DNA of 46,181 nucleotides. It comes from UBA9732 sp045116915. Its GTDB lineage: Bacteria; Spirochaetota; Spirochaetia; Sphaerochaetales; Sphaerochaetaceae. Shown here piece after piece: positions 32,066-39,931 of the stretch (positions are counted from its first letter, which is position 1; each line of letters starts with the position of its first letter). The position numbers and the translations under genes are program-made. The DNA lies in assembly GCA_045116915.1 (NCBI GenBank), contig JBGUMQ010000008.1:1-46181 (forward strand). The letters are read 5' to 3'. The notes under the pieces are model-generated. The model was not told the DNA's origin. It searched no databases and worked only from the letters and a program-made list of their open reading frames with translations.

Positions 32066-33649
32066 ATGAAAAGACATCGTATATTGATCGCGGCGGCCCT
32101 GCTGGCCGCCTGCATGCTGGCCGTCTCATGCGCATCGACGCGTTCTTCCGGTTCCGCGAAAGCCGTGGAGCCGTTGGACGACGCATACCGGAACTACTAC
32201 GAGATATTCGTATGGTCGTTCTATGACACGGACAACGACGGAATCGGAGACCTCAACGGAGTTTCGCAGAAGCTCGGCTACATAAAGGACCTGGGCTTCA
32301 ACGGGATCTGGCTCATGCCCATAACCGTCGGCACAAGCTACCACATGTACGATGTCGAGGACTACTGCGACGTCGATCCCCGCTACGGGACCATCTCCGA
32401 CATGAAGGATCTTGTGGAGAAGGCCCATGCCATGGGGATCGACATCATCATCGACCTGGTGGTGAACCACACCTCCAGCAACCACCCCTGGTTCAGAAGC
32501 GCATGCGACTATCTGGTCTCCCATGGGGAGCCGGGAGGCGAATACGGGGAATACTACAACTTCTCGCAGACACAGAAACAGGGCTACCAGCGTGTCCCTG
32601 GTTCCGCCTGGTATTACGAGTGCCAGTTCACGGGAACCATGCCGGACCTCAACCTCGATAGCCCCAAAGTCAGGGAAGAGATAGAAAACATCATCAGATT
32701 CTGGCTTCAGGACATCGGAGTCGACGGCTTCAGGCTGGATGCCGTCACAAGCTTCTACACCAACAGCACGCAGAAGAGCATCGACTTCCTCTCCTTCCTT
32801 GACCGGACTGCCAAGGCTGTCAGAAGCGACTGCTACATCGTCGGTGAAGCCTGGCTTACAAACAACAAGGCCGTGCGGGAGTACTACTCAAGCGGCATAG
32901 ACAGCTTCTTCTGCTTCCCGCTGGCCACCGGCACCGGAAAGGTCGCCGACACGCTTAAGGACATCAGGAGCAACCCCGGCGAGTACTTCGGGAACCTCAT
33001 GACAGAGCTCGAGGAAGTCTACGACACCGGCATCCTTGCGCCGTTCTTGAGCAACCACGACACGGCTCGCATTGCATCGTTCACAGGCCGCAGCCAGACG
33101 GACAAGATCAAGATGTCCCAGGGCCTGCTCTCGCTGATGAGCGGAAGTCTGTTCGTCTACTACGGGGAGGAGATCGGCATGATCAGCACCTCCGACGGAT
33201 CGGACCCGTACAAGCGCATAGCCATGAAGTGGAGCGACAGGAGCGTCTACGAGGGCTGGACCTACACGAGCCCGCAGGGAATCGCGGTTACGGCAGCCAA
33301 CTACCATTATCCTTCGGTGGAGGCACAGCTGGCCGACCCGTCCAGCATACTGAACTACTACAAAGCGTCGCTCGAGCTCAGGAACGCCAATCCCGAGATC
33401 GCCCGCGGAGAACTGGAGATCCTGGACGAGTACTACGGGCAGTCGAAATACGTATGTGTCATGAGGCGTACGTGGGAGGGCAGCTCGGTGACCATAGCCG
33501 TGAACCTGGACCGTGAATGGGACCATGACATAAAGCTCGACGGGGACTACTCCCTCACCGGAACGCTGTGCGTATCGGACGCCGACGCGGTCTCCCTGAA
33601 GGCCGGAACGCTCCACCTTCCCGCGTATTCAATTGCAATACTCAAGTGA
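32066..33649 (+). CDS. GH13 alpha-amylase family lipoprotein
   Basis: 527 aa. The signal peptide ends in the lipobox-like LAVSC (Cys22). The GH13 barrel shows 'NDGIGDLNGVSQKLGYIKDLGFNGIWLMPI', 'DLVVNHTS' (region I), 'GVDGFRLDAV' (region II, nucleophile Asp225), 'GEAW' (region III, Glu261) and 'FLSNHDTAR' (region IV, Asp332). The pattern is that of surface or periplasmic amylases and neopullulanase-like enzymes that trim maltodextrins. ATG 32066 is preferred because AAAGGA lies 7 nt upstream; ATG 32060 overlaps the malG-like stop. It is the last gene of the rightward cluster and abuts the convergent SDR gene with 3 nt between. Confidence 0.92.
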   Translation: MKRHRILIAAALLAACMLAVSCASTRSSGSAKAVEPLDDAYRNYYEIFVWSFYDTDNDGIGDLNGVSQKLGYIKDLGFNGIWLMPITVGTSYHMYDVEDYCDVDPRYGTISDMKDLVEKAHAMGIDIIIDLVVNHTSSNHPWFRSACDYLVSHGEPGGEYGEYYNFSQTQKQGYQRVPGSAWYYECQFTGTMPDLNLDSPKVREEIENIIRFWLQDIGVDGFRLDAVTSFYTNSTQKSIDFLSFLDRTAKAVRSDCYIVGEAWLTNNKAVREYYSSGIDSFFCFPLATGTGKVADTLKDIRSNPGEYFGNLMTELEEVYDTGILAPFLSNHDTARIASFTGRSQTDKIKMSQGLLSLMSGSLFVYYGEEIGMISTSDGSDPYKRIAMKWSDRSVYEGWTYTSPQGIAVTAANYHYPSVEAQLADPSSILNYYKASLELRNANPEIARGELEILDEYYGQSKYVCVMRRTWEGSSVTIAVNLDREWDHDIKLDGDYSLTGTLCVSDADAVSLKAGTLHLPAYSIAILK

Positions 33650-33652
33650 CTG

Positions 33653-34312
33653 TCAATCCGGCCATACAAAGGACGAATTCAGGTGGGTCTCGCCGTTGTC
33701 TATGAGGATGTCCTCGCCGGTGCATGACCTGTTGACCACCGTGAGGAAATAGCACCACTGCGCGATCTCATCAGGCTCCGCCCACTTCCTGAGCGGAGTC
33801 AGGTCCATTATCCGCTTCCAGAGCACCGGATCGTCCATGACCGGTCTGTTCAGCTCCGTCCTCACCCCGCCGGGCGATATGCTGTTGCATGTGGCGCCGT
33901 ACGGGGCAAGCCGGATTGCCACGTTGCGCGTGTAGCTCAGCAGTCCGCCCTTGGAGGCGCTGTAGAACGGGAATTCGGCTCCGGTGTGCGCCGATGCCGA
34001 CGCGACGGTCAGCACGCTCCTGATGGCCTTCCGGAACGCATACTTCTCCGTGACGTTGATGGTTCCCTTGAGATTGACATCGATGTCGTCGGCCGAATCC
34101 TGCACCCCCGCGCAGTTTATCAGGACCTGGACACCGTCGATCTCCGGAAGGGACGCCTTGTCGGAGATGTCGGCGATGTGATGGGTGTAGTTCCCATGTA
34201 CGACCGAAGCCTCCCTGCAGTCGATTCCGACCACATCGTGGCCGTTCCCAAGGAACAGGAGCGCGGTCGCCTTCCCTATCCCACGGGATGAACCTGTGAT
34301 CACAACCTTCAT
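33653..34312 (-). CDS. Short-chain dehydrogenase/reductase
   Basis: 219 aa. It shows the Rossmann motif 'VVITGSSRGIGKATALLF', 'LINCAGVQ', catalytic serine in 'VASASAH', and 'YSASKGG' (Tyr and Lys). 'NSISPGGVRTEL' follows. The classical SDR fold reduces carbonyls or oxidises alcohols with NAD(P)H; the substrate is unknown. The segment between the N-terminus and NCAG is short, giving a compact protein compared with typical ~245-aa SDRs. Its ATG 34310-34312 overlaps the upstream transporter's stop by one base (TGATG), so the two genes are translationally coupled. Confidence 0.87.
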   Translation of the reverse strand: MKVVITGSSRGIGKATALLFLGNGHDVVGIDCREASVVHGNYTHHIADISDKASLPEIDGVQVLINCAGVQDSADDIDVNLKGTINVTEKYAFRKAIRSVLTVASASAHTGAEFPFYSASKGGLLSYTRNVAIRLAPYGATCNSISPGGVRTELNRPVMDDPVLWKRIMDLTPLRKWAEPDEIAQWCYFLTVVNRSCTGEDILIDNGETHLNSSFVWPD

Positions 34313-35010
34313 CAGTCCGCCTCCTCCACAAGTCTCTTCTTCCTGATCCACCCGACGACCGGGATGGTGATGAACGGTACAAGCGCTGTCTCGGCGACAA
34401 GCTCTATGACGGTTCCGGACAGCACCGCCGTCAGGATGTCGTACCATGCCATCTCGTAGACCGACAGCCCCACGGGGGCGAACGCCAGGATCATGAAGAT
34501 GGCGTTGTCGGCCAGCTGGCCCGCAAGGGTGGACACCGCGGCCCTGAGGAAGAACCAGATCCTGTTGTCCCTGGCCTTCTTCTCAAGCGCCATCCTGACC
34601 TTGTAGATTATGTGGACGTTCACGAAGTTCCCGATCCAGAACGCGGTGACGGATGCGATGATGGTCCTGGGCCCGTTGGAGAAGATCAGCTCGAACGCAT
34701 GGGCCTGCTCCTCGTATTCCGGCAGTGTGGGGATGAGGACTATCAGGCGTGCGATCAGCATCACCACGAACGACACGACCGCCGCGAAGGAGACCAGCAC
34801 CATGGATGTGCGCTCGTCCCAGACCTCGACGACCACGTTGGAGATCATGAAGACGCCCCAGCTGATGAGCAAGCCCCCGTCGCAGATTATGATGGGGCTT
34901 CCGAAACTGAGGGACTTCATGCAGAAGATGTTCATCGTGACGGCCACGACGACATAGATGACCGATAGACCTATCAGGCACTCCTGGGAGGTCAGTTTTT
35001 TCTTGTCCAT
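34312..35010 (-). CDS. VUT-family transporter (queuosine-precursor transporter-like, YhhQ family)
   Basis: 232 aa with six or seven membrane helices. 'IYVVVAVTMNIFCMKS', 'GLLISWGVFMISNVVVEVWDERTS' and 'ASVTAFWIGNFVNVHIIYKVR' match the pattern of the VUT/YhhQ family, including the acidic residue in the second helix pair. YhhQ imports queuine precursors, and other VUT members may carry other vitamins. 'LADNAIFMILAFAP' near the end also fits the family. ATG 35008-35010 has GAGGAAG upstream, directly after a strong hairpin at 35022-35053. No recognisable preQ1 riboswitch is present, so the substrate call is moderate. Confidence 0.82.
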   Translation of the reverse strand: MDKKKLTSQECLIGLSVIYVVVAVTMNIFCMKSLSFGSPIIICDGGLLISWGVFMISNVVVEVWDERTSMVLVSFAAVVSFVVMLIARLIVLIPTLPEYEEQAHAFELIFSNGPRTIIASVTAFWIGNFVNVHIIYKVRMALEKKARDNRIWFFLRAAVSTLAGQLADNAIFMILAFAPVGLSVYEMAWYDILTAVLSGTVIELVAETALVPFITIPVVGWIRKKRLVEEAD

Positions 35011-35021
35011 GCTTCCTCTTC

Positions 35022-35053
35022 AGAGAGCGCACCGCCTGGGCGATGCGCCCTCC
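35022..35053 (-). promoter_or_regulatory. Long stable hairpin next to the VUT transporter ribosome site
   Basis: Minus-strand GGAGGGCGCATCGCC and GGCGGTGCGCTCTCT pair along 15 positions with three G-U pairs and a minimal loop. It ends 2-3 nt before the GAGGAAG ribosome site. There is no T run on this strand, so it is not a simple terminator. A second hairpin (TTCCGCC-CAG-GGCGGAA) lies at 35106-35122. Confidence 0.6.
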
Positions 35054-35134
35054 ATGGTTTTGTTTTATATGCCGAAGGATTTCCAGGAATTGTACGAACT
35101 CCGGCTTCCGCCCAGGGCGGAACAGTTGGAAATA

Positions 35135-36415
35135 TTACAGCTCGGATGCCGCTTTGTAAACGGTATCCACCAGGCCCTCGATGTTCTCCTTGTCCACGCT
35201 TGAGAACGCGATCCTGATGTGATGGTCGTCGGAGCGGATGATTCCCGTCTGGTACTTGTCCAGAAGGTATCTGCGCAACTCCTCCCCGTTGGGCCTGCAC
35301 CAGAAGGACATGAAGTATCCGCTGTTGAACGGCAGCGGCCTGAGATCCTCATTGCCCTCGTATTTCTTAAGGCATTCCTTGAGTTTGAGGTATCGTTCTC
35401 CGATTATCCTGATCCTCTCGTCCTTGTCGGCGTCATGGTTCGGATCGGTCATTCCCTTGAGCACGATGTTCTGTCCGGGCATGGAGCAGCTTGAAAGGCT
35501 TCCCCTCAGTGCGCCCATCGTCTTCTGCATCAGGGCGTCGAACTGGGCATCGGTGATGTCCGTGCCTCCGTAGGTGATGAAGGCGACCCTGAAGCCCCAG
35601 ACCATCTCCTCCTTGGTCGCGGCATCGCACTTGACGGCAAGGATGTTGGGGCTCAGGCCGCAGGCCTTGGCGAACAGGCTCTGGCGGCAAGGCACGTCGT
35701 CGAAGAAGAGTCCGAAATAGGCGTCGTCGGTGACGAGCACTATCTTCTTCCCGTCGTCGGCGTGCTTCTTCAGGACGGCGATGATCCCGTCCGATTCCTT
35801 CTCCGTGGGAGTGTATCCGGTGGGGTTGTTGGGGAAGTTCAGGATCACCATCACGCAGTCGTCGGCCGTCGACAGTGCCTGGTCCAGACCCTCAACGTTG
35901 AATCCTTCGCCCCTGAAGATCGGGAACAGGATCTTGTTGGCCTGGCGCTGCTCGTCCAGGATCAGGTTGTAGTTCTCCCAGTACATGTCGGGCAGAACCA
36001 CATCCCCTCCGATTTCCAGGAAGAGGGAGCATACGATGCTCAGCGCGTTGGTGAGGCCGTTTGCGACGACAGGAAGCGATGTGCTCTTCCCTTCCAGGAG
36101 CGGGTTCTTCCTGTACATGTCCTCTTTCCATGCGTTGCGCAGTGCAAGGACTCCGCCCATCGGGGCATATGGGAAGAGCTCACCGACCTTCATGGTGTCG
36201 GCGAACTGGGCCCTGACGGCAGGCTGGTACATCGCCGTCCCCTTCTCAAGGGCGACTCCGATGGTCGCGTTGTATCTCGTGGCCTTCTGCTTGGCTTCGG
36301 CGGACTGGACGATTATCCCCTTGGGGACGTACATCCTCAGTCCGTAGTCCGAAAGAAGGTCGTAGGCGCAACTTCCCTTGAGGGTCTCGTTGAGCGTGAT
36401 TGCCAGATCGTGCAT
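35135..36415 (-). CDS. PLP-dependent class I/II aminotransferase
   Basis: 426 aa. Fold type I landmarks are 'ANGLTNALSIVCSLFLEIGGDVVLPDMYWENY', 'VILNFPNNPTGYTPTEKE' (substrate Asn), 'LVTDDAYFGLFFDD' (the Asp/Tyr pair) and a Lys in 'LAVKCDAATKEEMVWGFRVAF', where the Schiff-base lysine and downstream Arg belong. Amino donor and acceptor are not evident. It differs from typical AspC-type proteins in its N-terminal 60 residues. ATG 36413-36415 follows AGGAGG. It lies 34 nt downstream of the thymidine kinase gene in the same direction. Confidence 0.85.
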   Translation of the reverse strand: MHDLAITLNETLKGSCAYDLLSDYGLRMYVPKGIIVQSAEAKQKATRYNATIGVALEKGTAMYQPAVRAQFADTMKVGELFPYAPMGGVLALRNAWKEDMYRKNPLLEGKSTSLPVVANGLTNALSIVCSLFLEIGGDVVLPDMYWENYNLILDEQRQANKILFPIFRGEGFNVEGLDQALSTADDCVMVILNFPNNPTGYTPTEKESDGIIAVLKKHADDGKKIVLVTDDAYFGLFFDDVPCRQSLFAKACGLSPNILAVKCDAATKEEMVWGFRVAFITYGGTDITDAQFDALMQKTMGALRGSLSSCSMPGQNIVLKGMTDPNHDADKDERIRIIGERYLKLKECLKKYEGNEDLRPLPFNSGYFMSFWCRPNGEELRRYLLDKYQTGIIRSDDHHIRIAFSSVDKENIEGLVDTVYKAASEL

Positions 36416-36449
36416 GGTTTTTCCTCCTGATAAGTTTCCCGTGACGGTG

Positions 36450-37592
36450 TCAGAACAGGAGACCCTGGTCCAGCGACACCGGCCTGCGGTTGTCCGCGAG
36501 CACCCTGGACATGTATTCCCTGTTCAGGTTCAGGTCGTTGACGATGCGCACAAGCATGTCCTCCGACACCAGGTTCTGCTCGTTGAAAAGATACATCAGG
36601 GCCTTCTCCGCTATGTAGTCCGGCCTGATGCTGTTCATGTAGACCTCTTCGTTCGGGTCTCCCTTGTAACGCGAAGCCAGGTTCCTGTAGAGCTGGCTCT
36701 TCTTCATGCTGTACTTGAGGCTCTCGATCTCCGTCCTCAGCTTCTTGGGGTTGCCCTTGTTGGCTTCCTCGGCCATGGGCTTGAGCGTGAAGAACGTGTA
36801 CTCCTTGCCCGGGAGGAAGTGGTGCTCGTCGCACCTGGAGGCGTAGTTCGGGTTCTCCGAGCCCGTCTTGGTGCTGTCTCCGCCCACGACGATAAGAGGG
36901 TCGAAATAGAGCGCGGGGCACTCCCTGCCGTCCACCGTGTAGTAGCGGTAGGTGTAGAACGCATCCTTGATGCAGTCCTCGTGCTCGCAGTAGGCGGTGA
37001 GCGGGATGACGTCGGTGGCCATGTCCAGCATCAGGCGCGCGGTCGAATTGAAGATGTCGCGCCTGAAGTTGAGGATCAGCGTGGGGAAGATGAACATCAC
37101 CCCGCGCTCCAGGCTCTGGTTGCGGATCACGTACGCGAGGCGCTCGTCGAAGAACGATGCCTCATCGATTATGTACGTCCCCACCGTCGGGTTGTCGGCT
37201 ATGACCTTCTCCAGATCGAACGAGTCCCTGATGTGCGCGATGTTGTCCCCGCAGCGTATGTAGCCGCTGCGGTAGGCCATGGCGTCGTCGGGATAGTCGG
37301 TGAAGCGCGAGCCGTCTATCTGGCTTCTGATGAAGAAGACGTTTCGGCGGTCCACCTCCCCCGTGCTTGTCATGGCCTTGACCTTGTCGCTCTTGCGCAT
37401 GGCGATGGCGGCGTCACGCCAGACCTTTGCCGCGAACTCCGTCTTGCCGGAGCCCATGGGTCCTATGAGAAGGACCCTGCGCCCCGGACGGGTGAAATCG
37501 AAATGGGTGAAGGTCTGATGGACTTCCAGCATGGGGAAGCCCAGGCTCTTGAGGAAGTCCTCGCTCGAGTTGAATGTTCCCTGAACGGCCAT
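36450..37592 (-). CDS. tdk: Thymidine kinase (type II/TK1-like), long form
   Basis: 380 aa, about twice the usual 190-230. Residues 1-260 hold the TK1 motifs: Walker A GPMGSGKT (44-51), 'IRSQIDGSRF' in place of the KPaxDxR loop, Walker B-like 'IIDEASFF' (142-148), and a zinc ribbon with Cys202, Cys207, Cys254 and His257/258. 'FDPLIVVGGDS' and 'ENPNYASRCDEHH' align with the lasso region. An N-terminal 40-residue extension and a C-terminal ~120 residues of helical sequence are extra. TK phosphorylates thymidine to dTMP. Its start lies 3 nt after the deoC stop with no clear ribosome site, suggesting coupling. Confidence 0.83.
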   Translation of the reverse strand: MAVQGTFNSSEDFLKSLGFPMLEVHQTFTHFDFTRPGRRVLLIGPMGSGKTEFAAKVWRDAAIAMRKSDKVKAMTSTGEVDRRNVFFIRSQIDGSRFTDYPDDAMAYRSGYIRCGDNIAHIRDSFDLEKVIADNPTVGTYIIDEASFFDERLAYVIRNQSLERGVMFIFPTLILNFRRDIFNSTARLMLDMATDVIPLTAYCEHEDCIKDAFYTYRYYTVDGRECPALYFDPLIVVGGDSTKTGSENPNYASRCDEHHFLPGKEYTFFTLKPMAEEANKGNPKKLRTEIESLKYSMKKSQLYRNLASRYKGDPNEEVYMNSIRPDYIAEKALMYLFNEQNLVSEDMLVRIVNDLNLNREYMSRVLADNRRPVSLDQGLLF

Positions 37593-37595
37593 GGC

Positions 37596-38243
37596 TTATT
37601 TCGCCGCCGTGACGATCGCGATTCCGGCACTGCAGCCGAGACGGTTGGCTCCGGCATCGATCATCTTCTTCGCATCCTCGAACGTCCTGATGCCGCCGGC
37701 GGCCTTGACTCCCATGTCCGGTCCGACGGTCTTCCTCATAAGCGCGACATCCTCTGCGACGGCTCCCCACTTGGAGAATCCCGTGGATGTCTTGACGAAG
37801 TCGGCTCCGGCCTTGACGGAAAGCTCGCAGGCCCTGACCTTCTCCTCTTCGGTGAGCAGGCAGGCCTCGATGATGACCTTCAGGTGCTTGTCGCCGCAGG
37901 CCTTCTTGACCTCGCGGATATCGTTCTCCACCAGGTCGTCCTTGTGGTCCTTCAGCCATCCGATGTTGATGACCATGTCCACTTCCGTGGCTCCGTCCTC
38001 GACCGCGCATTTGGCCTCATAGGCCTTTGCCCTGGTGCACATGGCTCCGAGAGGGAAGCCGACGACGACACAGACGTTCACGCCTGTTCCCTTGAGCTTC
38101 TCAGCGCAGAGCTTTGTCCAGCATGTGTTCACGCAGATGCTTGCGAACTTCCATTGCCTGGCCTCCTCACAGAGTTTCTCGATTCTTTCCTGGGTGGCAT
38201 CGGCAGCCAGAAGCGTATGGTCGATGTATTTTGCAATGTCCAT
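37596..38243 (-). CDS. deoC: Deoxyribose-phosphate aldolase
   Basis: 215 aa, normal length for DeoC. Motifs are 'KYIDHTLLAADAT', 'VCVVVGFPLGAM', 'EVDMVINIGWLK' and the Schiff-base lysine in 'ADFVKTSTGFS', followed by 'VKAAGGIRTFEDA'. It splits 2-deoxyribose 5-phosphate to acetaldehyde and glyceraldehyde 3-phosphate, the last step in deoxynucleoside breakdown. ATG 38241-38243 has AAGGAG upstream; the longer in-frame start lacks one. It heads the leftward run with thymidine kinase, so salvage and degradation of deoxynucleosides are encoded together. Confidence 0.94.
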   Translation of the reverse strand: MDIAKYIDHTLLAADATQERIEKLCEEARQWKFASICVNTCWTKLCAEKLKGTGVNVCVVVGFPLGAMCTRAKAYEAKCAVEDGATEVDMVINIGWLKDHKDDLVENDIREVKKACGDKHLKVIIEACLLTEEEKVRACELSVKAGADFVKTSTGFSKWGAVAEDVALMRKTVGPDMGVKAAGGIRTFEDAKKMIDAGANRLGCSAGIAIVTAAK

Positions 38244-38332
38244 GGTTTTTCTCCTTTTGGAATTCGGCCGTGCGGCCGGAATAAGCTGATTATAGCTTAC
38301 CCCAGAATCCGGCAATTAACAACGGATATATG

Positions 38333-38341
38333 TGGTATAAT
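38333..38341 (+). promoter_or_regulatory. Extended -10 promoter giving a leaderless aldo/keto reductase mRNA
   Basis: TGgTATAAT is a perfect extended -10. It ends 6 nt before ATG 38348, with no ribosome site. Confidence 0.7.
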
Positions 38342-38347
38342 GCCCGC

Positions 38348-39256
38348 ATGCGTACATATCTGGGCACATGGCAGGTGACACAAACCGACGGCTTCTGGAC
38401 GGGCCAGGACACAGGCTCCGCCGAGGCCGTCATATCATCCGCCGTCAAGGCCGGGATATGCGGTTTCGATACGGCCCAGAGCTACGGGAAGGGACGTGCG
38501 GAGCAGGTGCTCGGAAAGATCCTCCGGCGTTTCCCGGACCACCGGTTCTTCGTGGACACGAAGATCATGCCCACCACAAGAAACCTTGATGATGTCCTGA
38601 AATCAAGCATACACAATCTTTCCGGCATCGATATCGACACTTTGTACCTCCATTGGCCGTCAAGCAACTTCGACAACGCTGCTTTGCTCCAGGGCATATC
38701 CATCCTGAGGGACAAGGGTCTGTGCAGGAAGACCGGAGCCTGCAACCTCCCGCTGGAGATGCTGGAGGCTCTTGCGGATGCCGGCATGGTTCCGGACAGG
38801 ATACAGAGGCCGGTGTCCCTTCTCTGGACCCGGGAACTCGGGGAGACGCTTGCGTTCTGCAGGGATGCCGGGATCGAGGTCGCGGCCTACAGCCCCACGG
38901 GCATGGGTCTTCTGAGCGGCAAGTACCGCACGCCGGCGGTCCTTCCGGACGCAAGGGCGGGCCTGTTCTGCTTCAGACCGGAATGCATCGTGTACTTCCA
39001 TCACCTGCTGGATGTGGTCGGTAGCATCGCACAGCGGCATGAAGTCGGTTGCTCCGCCGTTGCCCTCGCATGGACCCGACAGACAGGATGCGACATCGTC
39101 ATAACAGGGGCGCGCAACGTCGATCAGCTTAAGGAGAACCTGGGTTGCGGAGTGGTCCTGACGCATGACGAGGTGGAGGAACTGGGCGGAGCGGCACAGG
39201 AGTTGGAGACCGCTGCCAGAAAGGTGTGCGACAACATCTTCTCCTACAGATGGTGA
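38348..39256 (+). CDS. Aldo/keto reductase
   Basis: 302 aa TIM-barrel oxidoreductase. The catalytic tetrad is visible: Asp and Tyr in 'GFDTAQSYGKGRAEQVLG', Lys in 'FVDTKIMP', and His in 'LYLHWPSS'. NADPH-site features include 'ALAWTRQTGCDIVITGARNVDQLKENL'. The substrate is unknown. The start is fixed at ATG 38348 by the promoter; the in-frame ATG at 38330 would lie upstream of the -10 box. It lies divergent from deoC across a 104-bp gap. The C-terminus is a few residues shorter than in YdhF-type proteins, but otherwise the length is normal. Confidence 0.88.
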   Translation: MRTYLGTWQVTQTDGFWTGQDTGSAEAVISSAVKAGICGFDTAQSYGKGRAEQVLGKILRRFPDHRFFVDTKIMPTTRNLDDVLKSSIHNLSGIDIDTLYLHWPSSNFDNAALLQGISILRDKGLCRKTGACNLPLEMLEALADAGMVPDRIQRPVSLLWTRELGETLAFCRDAGIEVAAYSPTGMGLLSGKYRTPAVLPDARAGLFCFRPECIVYFHHLLDVVGSIAQRHEVGCSAVALAWTRQTGCDIVITGARNVDQLKENLGCGVVLTHDEVEELGGAAQELETAARKVCDNIFSYRW

Positions 39257-39287
39257 ACGGGTTAGAATCTGAACGGCGGAGAATCGG

Positions 39288-39872
39288 ATGAAGGTCCTGA
39301 AGGAAGAACGCAGCGTTGAGCTCATTGTCAAGAAATCGCGCTTCATAGCCATTGCACGCACGTGCGGCAGTCCGGCGGACGTGAAGCGTGCCGTGGACGA
39401 GACTCGCGCGCAGTATCCGGATGCCACCCATGTGGTGCATGCCGCGGTCATGGGCAGCCAGTTCTCCTATTCCGACGACCATGAGCCCAAGAACACGGCG
39501 GGCCGTCCGGCGCTGGAGGTGCTCAAGGGATCCGGCATAACCAACGTCATCGTCCTGATTGTGCGCTATTTCGGCGGTACGCTGCTCGGTACCGGCGGTC
39601 TTGTGAAGGCCTACGGGGACAGCACCAAGCTGGTTCTTGACGGGATCGCGACCGAGGAGCTTGTGGAGAAGACCCGGTTCTCGCTGACCATCGGATACGA
39701 GATGTACGAGAGCGTGAAGCGAATCCTGTCGGCACTGAACGCCGATTCCGTCACCGAGGATTTCGCAACGGAGATATCCCTTTCCGGGCAGATCCCGCTT
39801 TCGGAGAAGGACAACCTGTCGTCCAGGATATCGGACCTGTCCAACGGCAGGAGATCGGTGTCGTTCTCCTGA
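39288..39872 (+). CDS. YigZ/IMPACT-family (UPF0029) protein
   Basis: 194 aa. The N-terminal domain shows the family's 'EERSVELIVKKSRFIAIA', 'HVVHAAVMG', 'YSDDHEPKNTAGRPALEVL' and 'IVLIVRYFGGTLLGTGGLVKAYGDS'. A C-terminal ferredoxin-like domain (DUF1949 type) follows. The bacterial members have no settled biochemical role; the eukaryotic relative IMPACT modulates a translation-control kinase. A GGAG sequence lies 7 nt before ATG 39288. The gene follows the aldo/keto reductase by 31 nt and may be co-transcribed, though a TAGAAT sequence at 39263-39268 could add a promoter. Confidence 0.92.
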   Translation: MKVLKEERSVELIVKKSRFIAIARTCGSPADVKRAVDETRAQYPDATHVVHAAVMGSQFSYSDDHEPKNTAGRPALEVLKGSGITNVIVLIVRYFGGTLLGTGGLVKAYGDSTKLVLDGIATEELVEKTRFSLTIGYEMYESVKRILSALNADSVTEDFATEISLSGQIPLSEKDNLSSRISDLSNGRRSVSFS

Positions 39873-39931
39873 AACATTTTTCTTGCCGTATGGGTGACCG
39901 CCATGCATAATTATCGTACACGGAGGCATAT

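Noticed and set aside
35011..35134. A preQ1 riboswitch in front of the VUT transporter
   Set aside because: The hairpins do not match the class I pseudoknot pattern or other classes I know, so I kept only 'structured leader'.
36378..38378. A 666-codon frame antisense to thymidine kinase and deoC
   Set aside because: Both genes on the minus strand have full motif sets; this frame has none.
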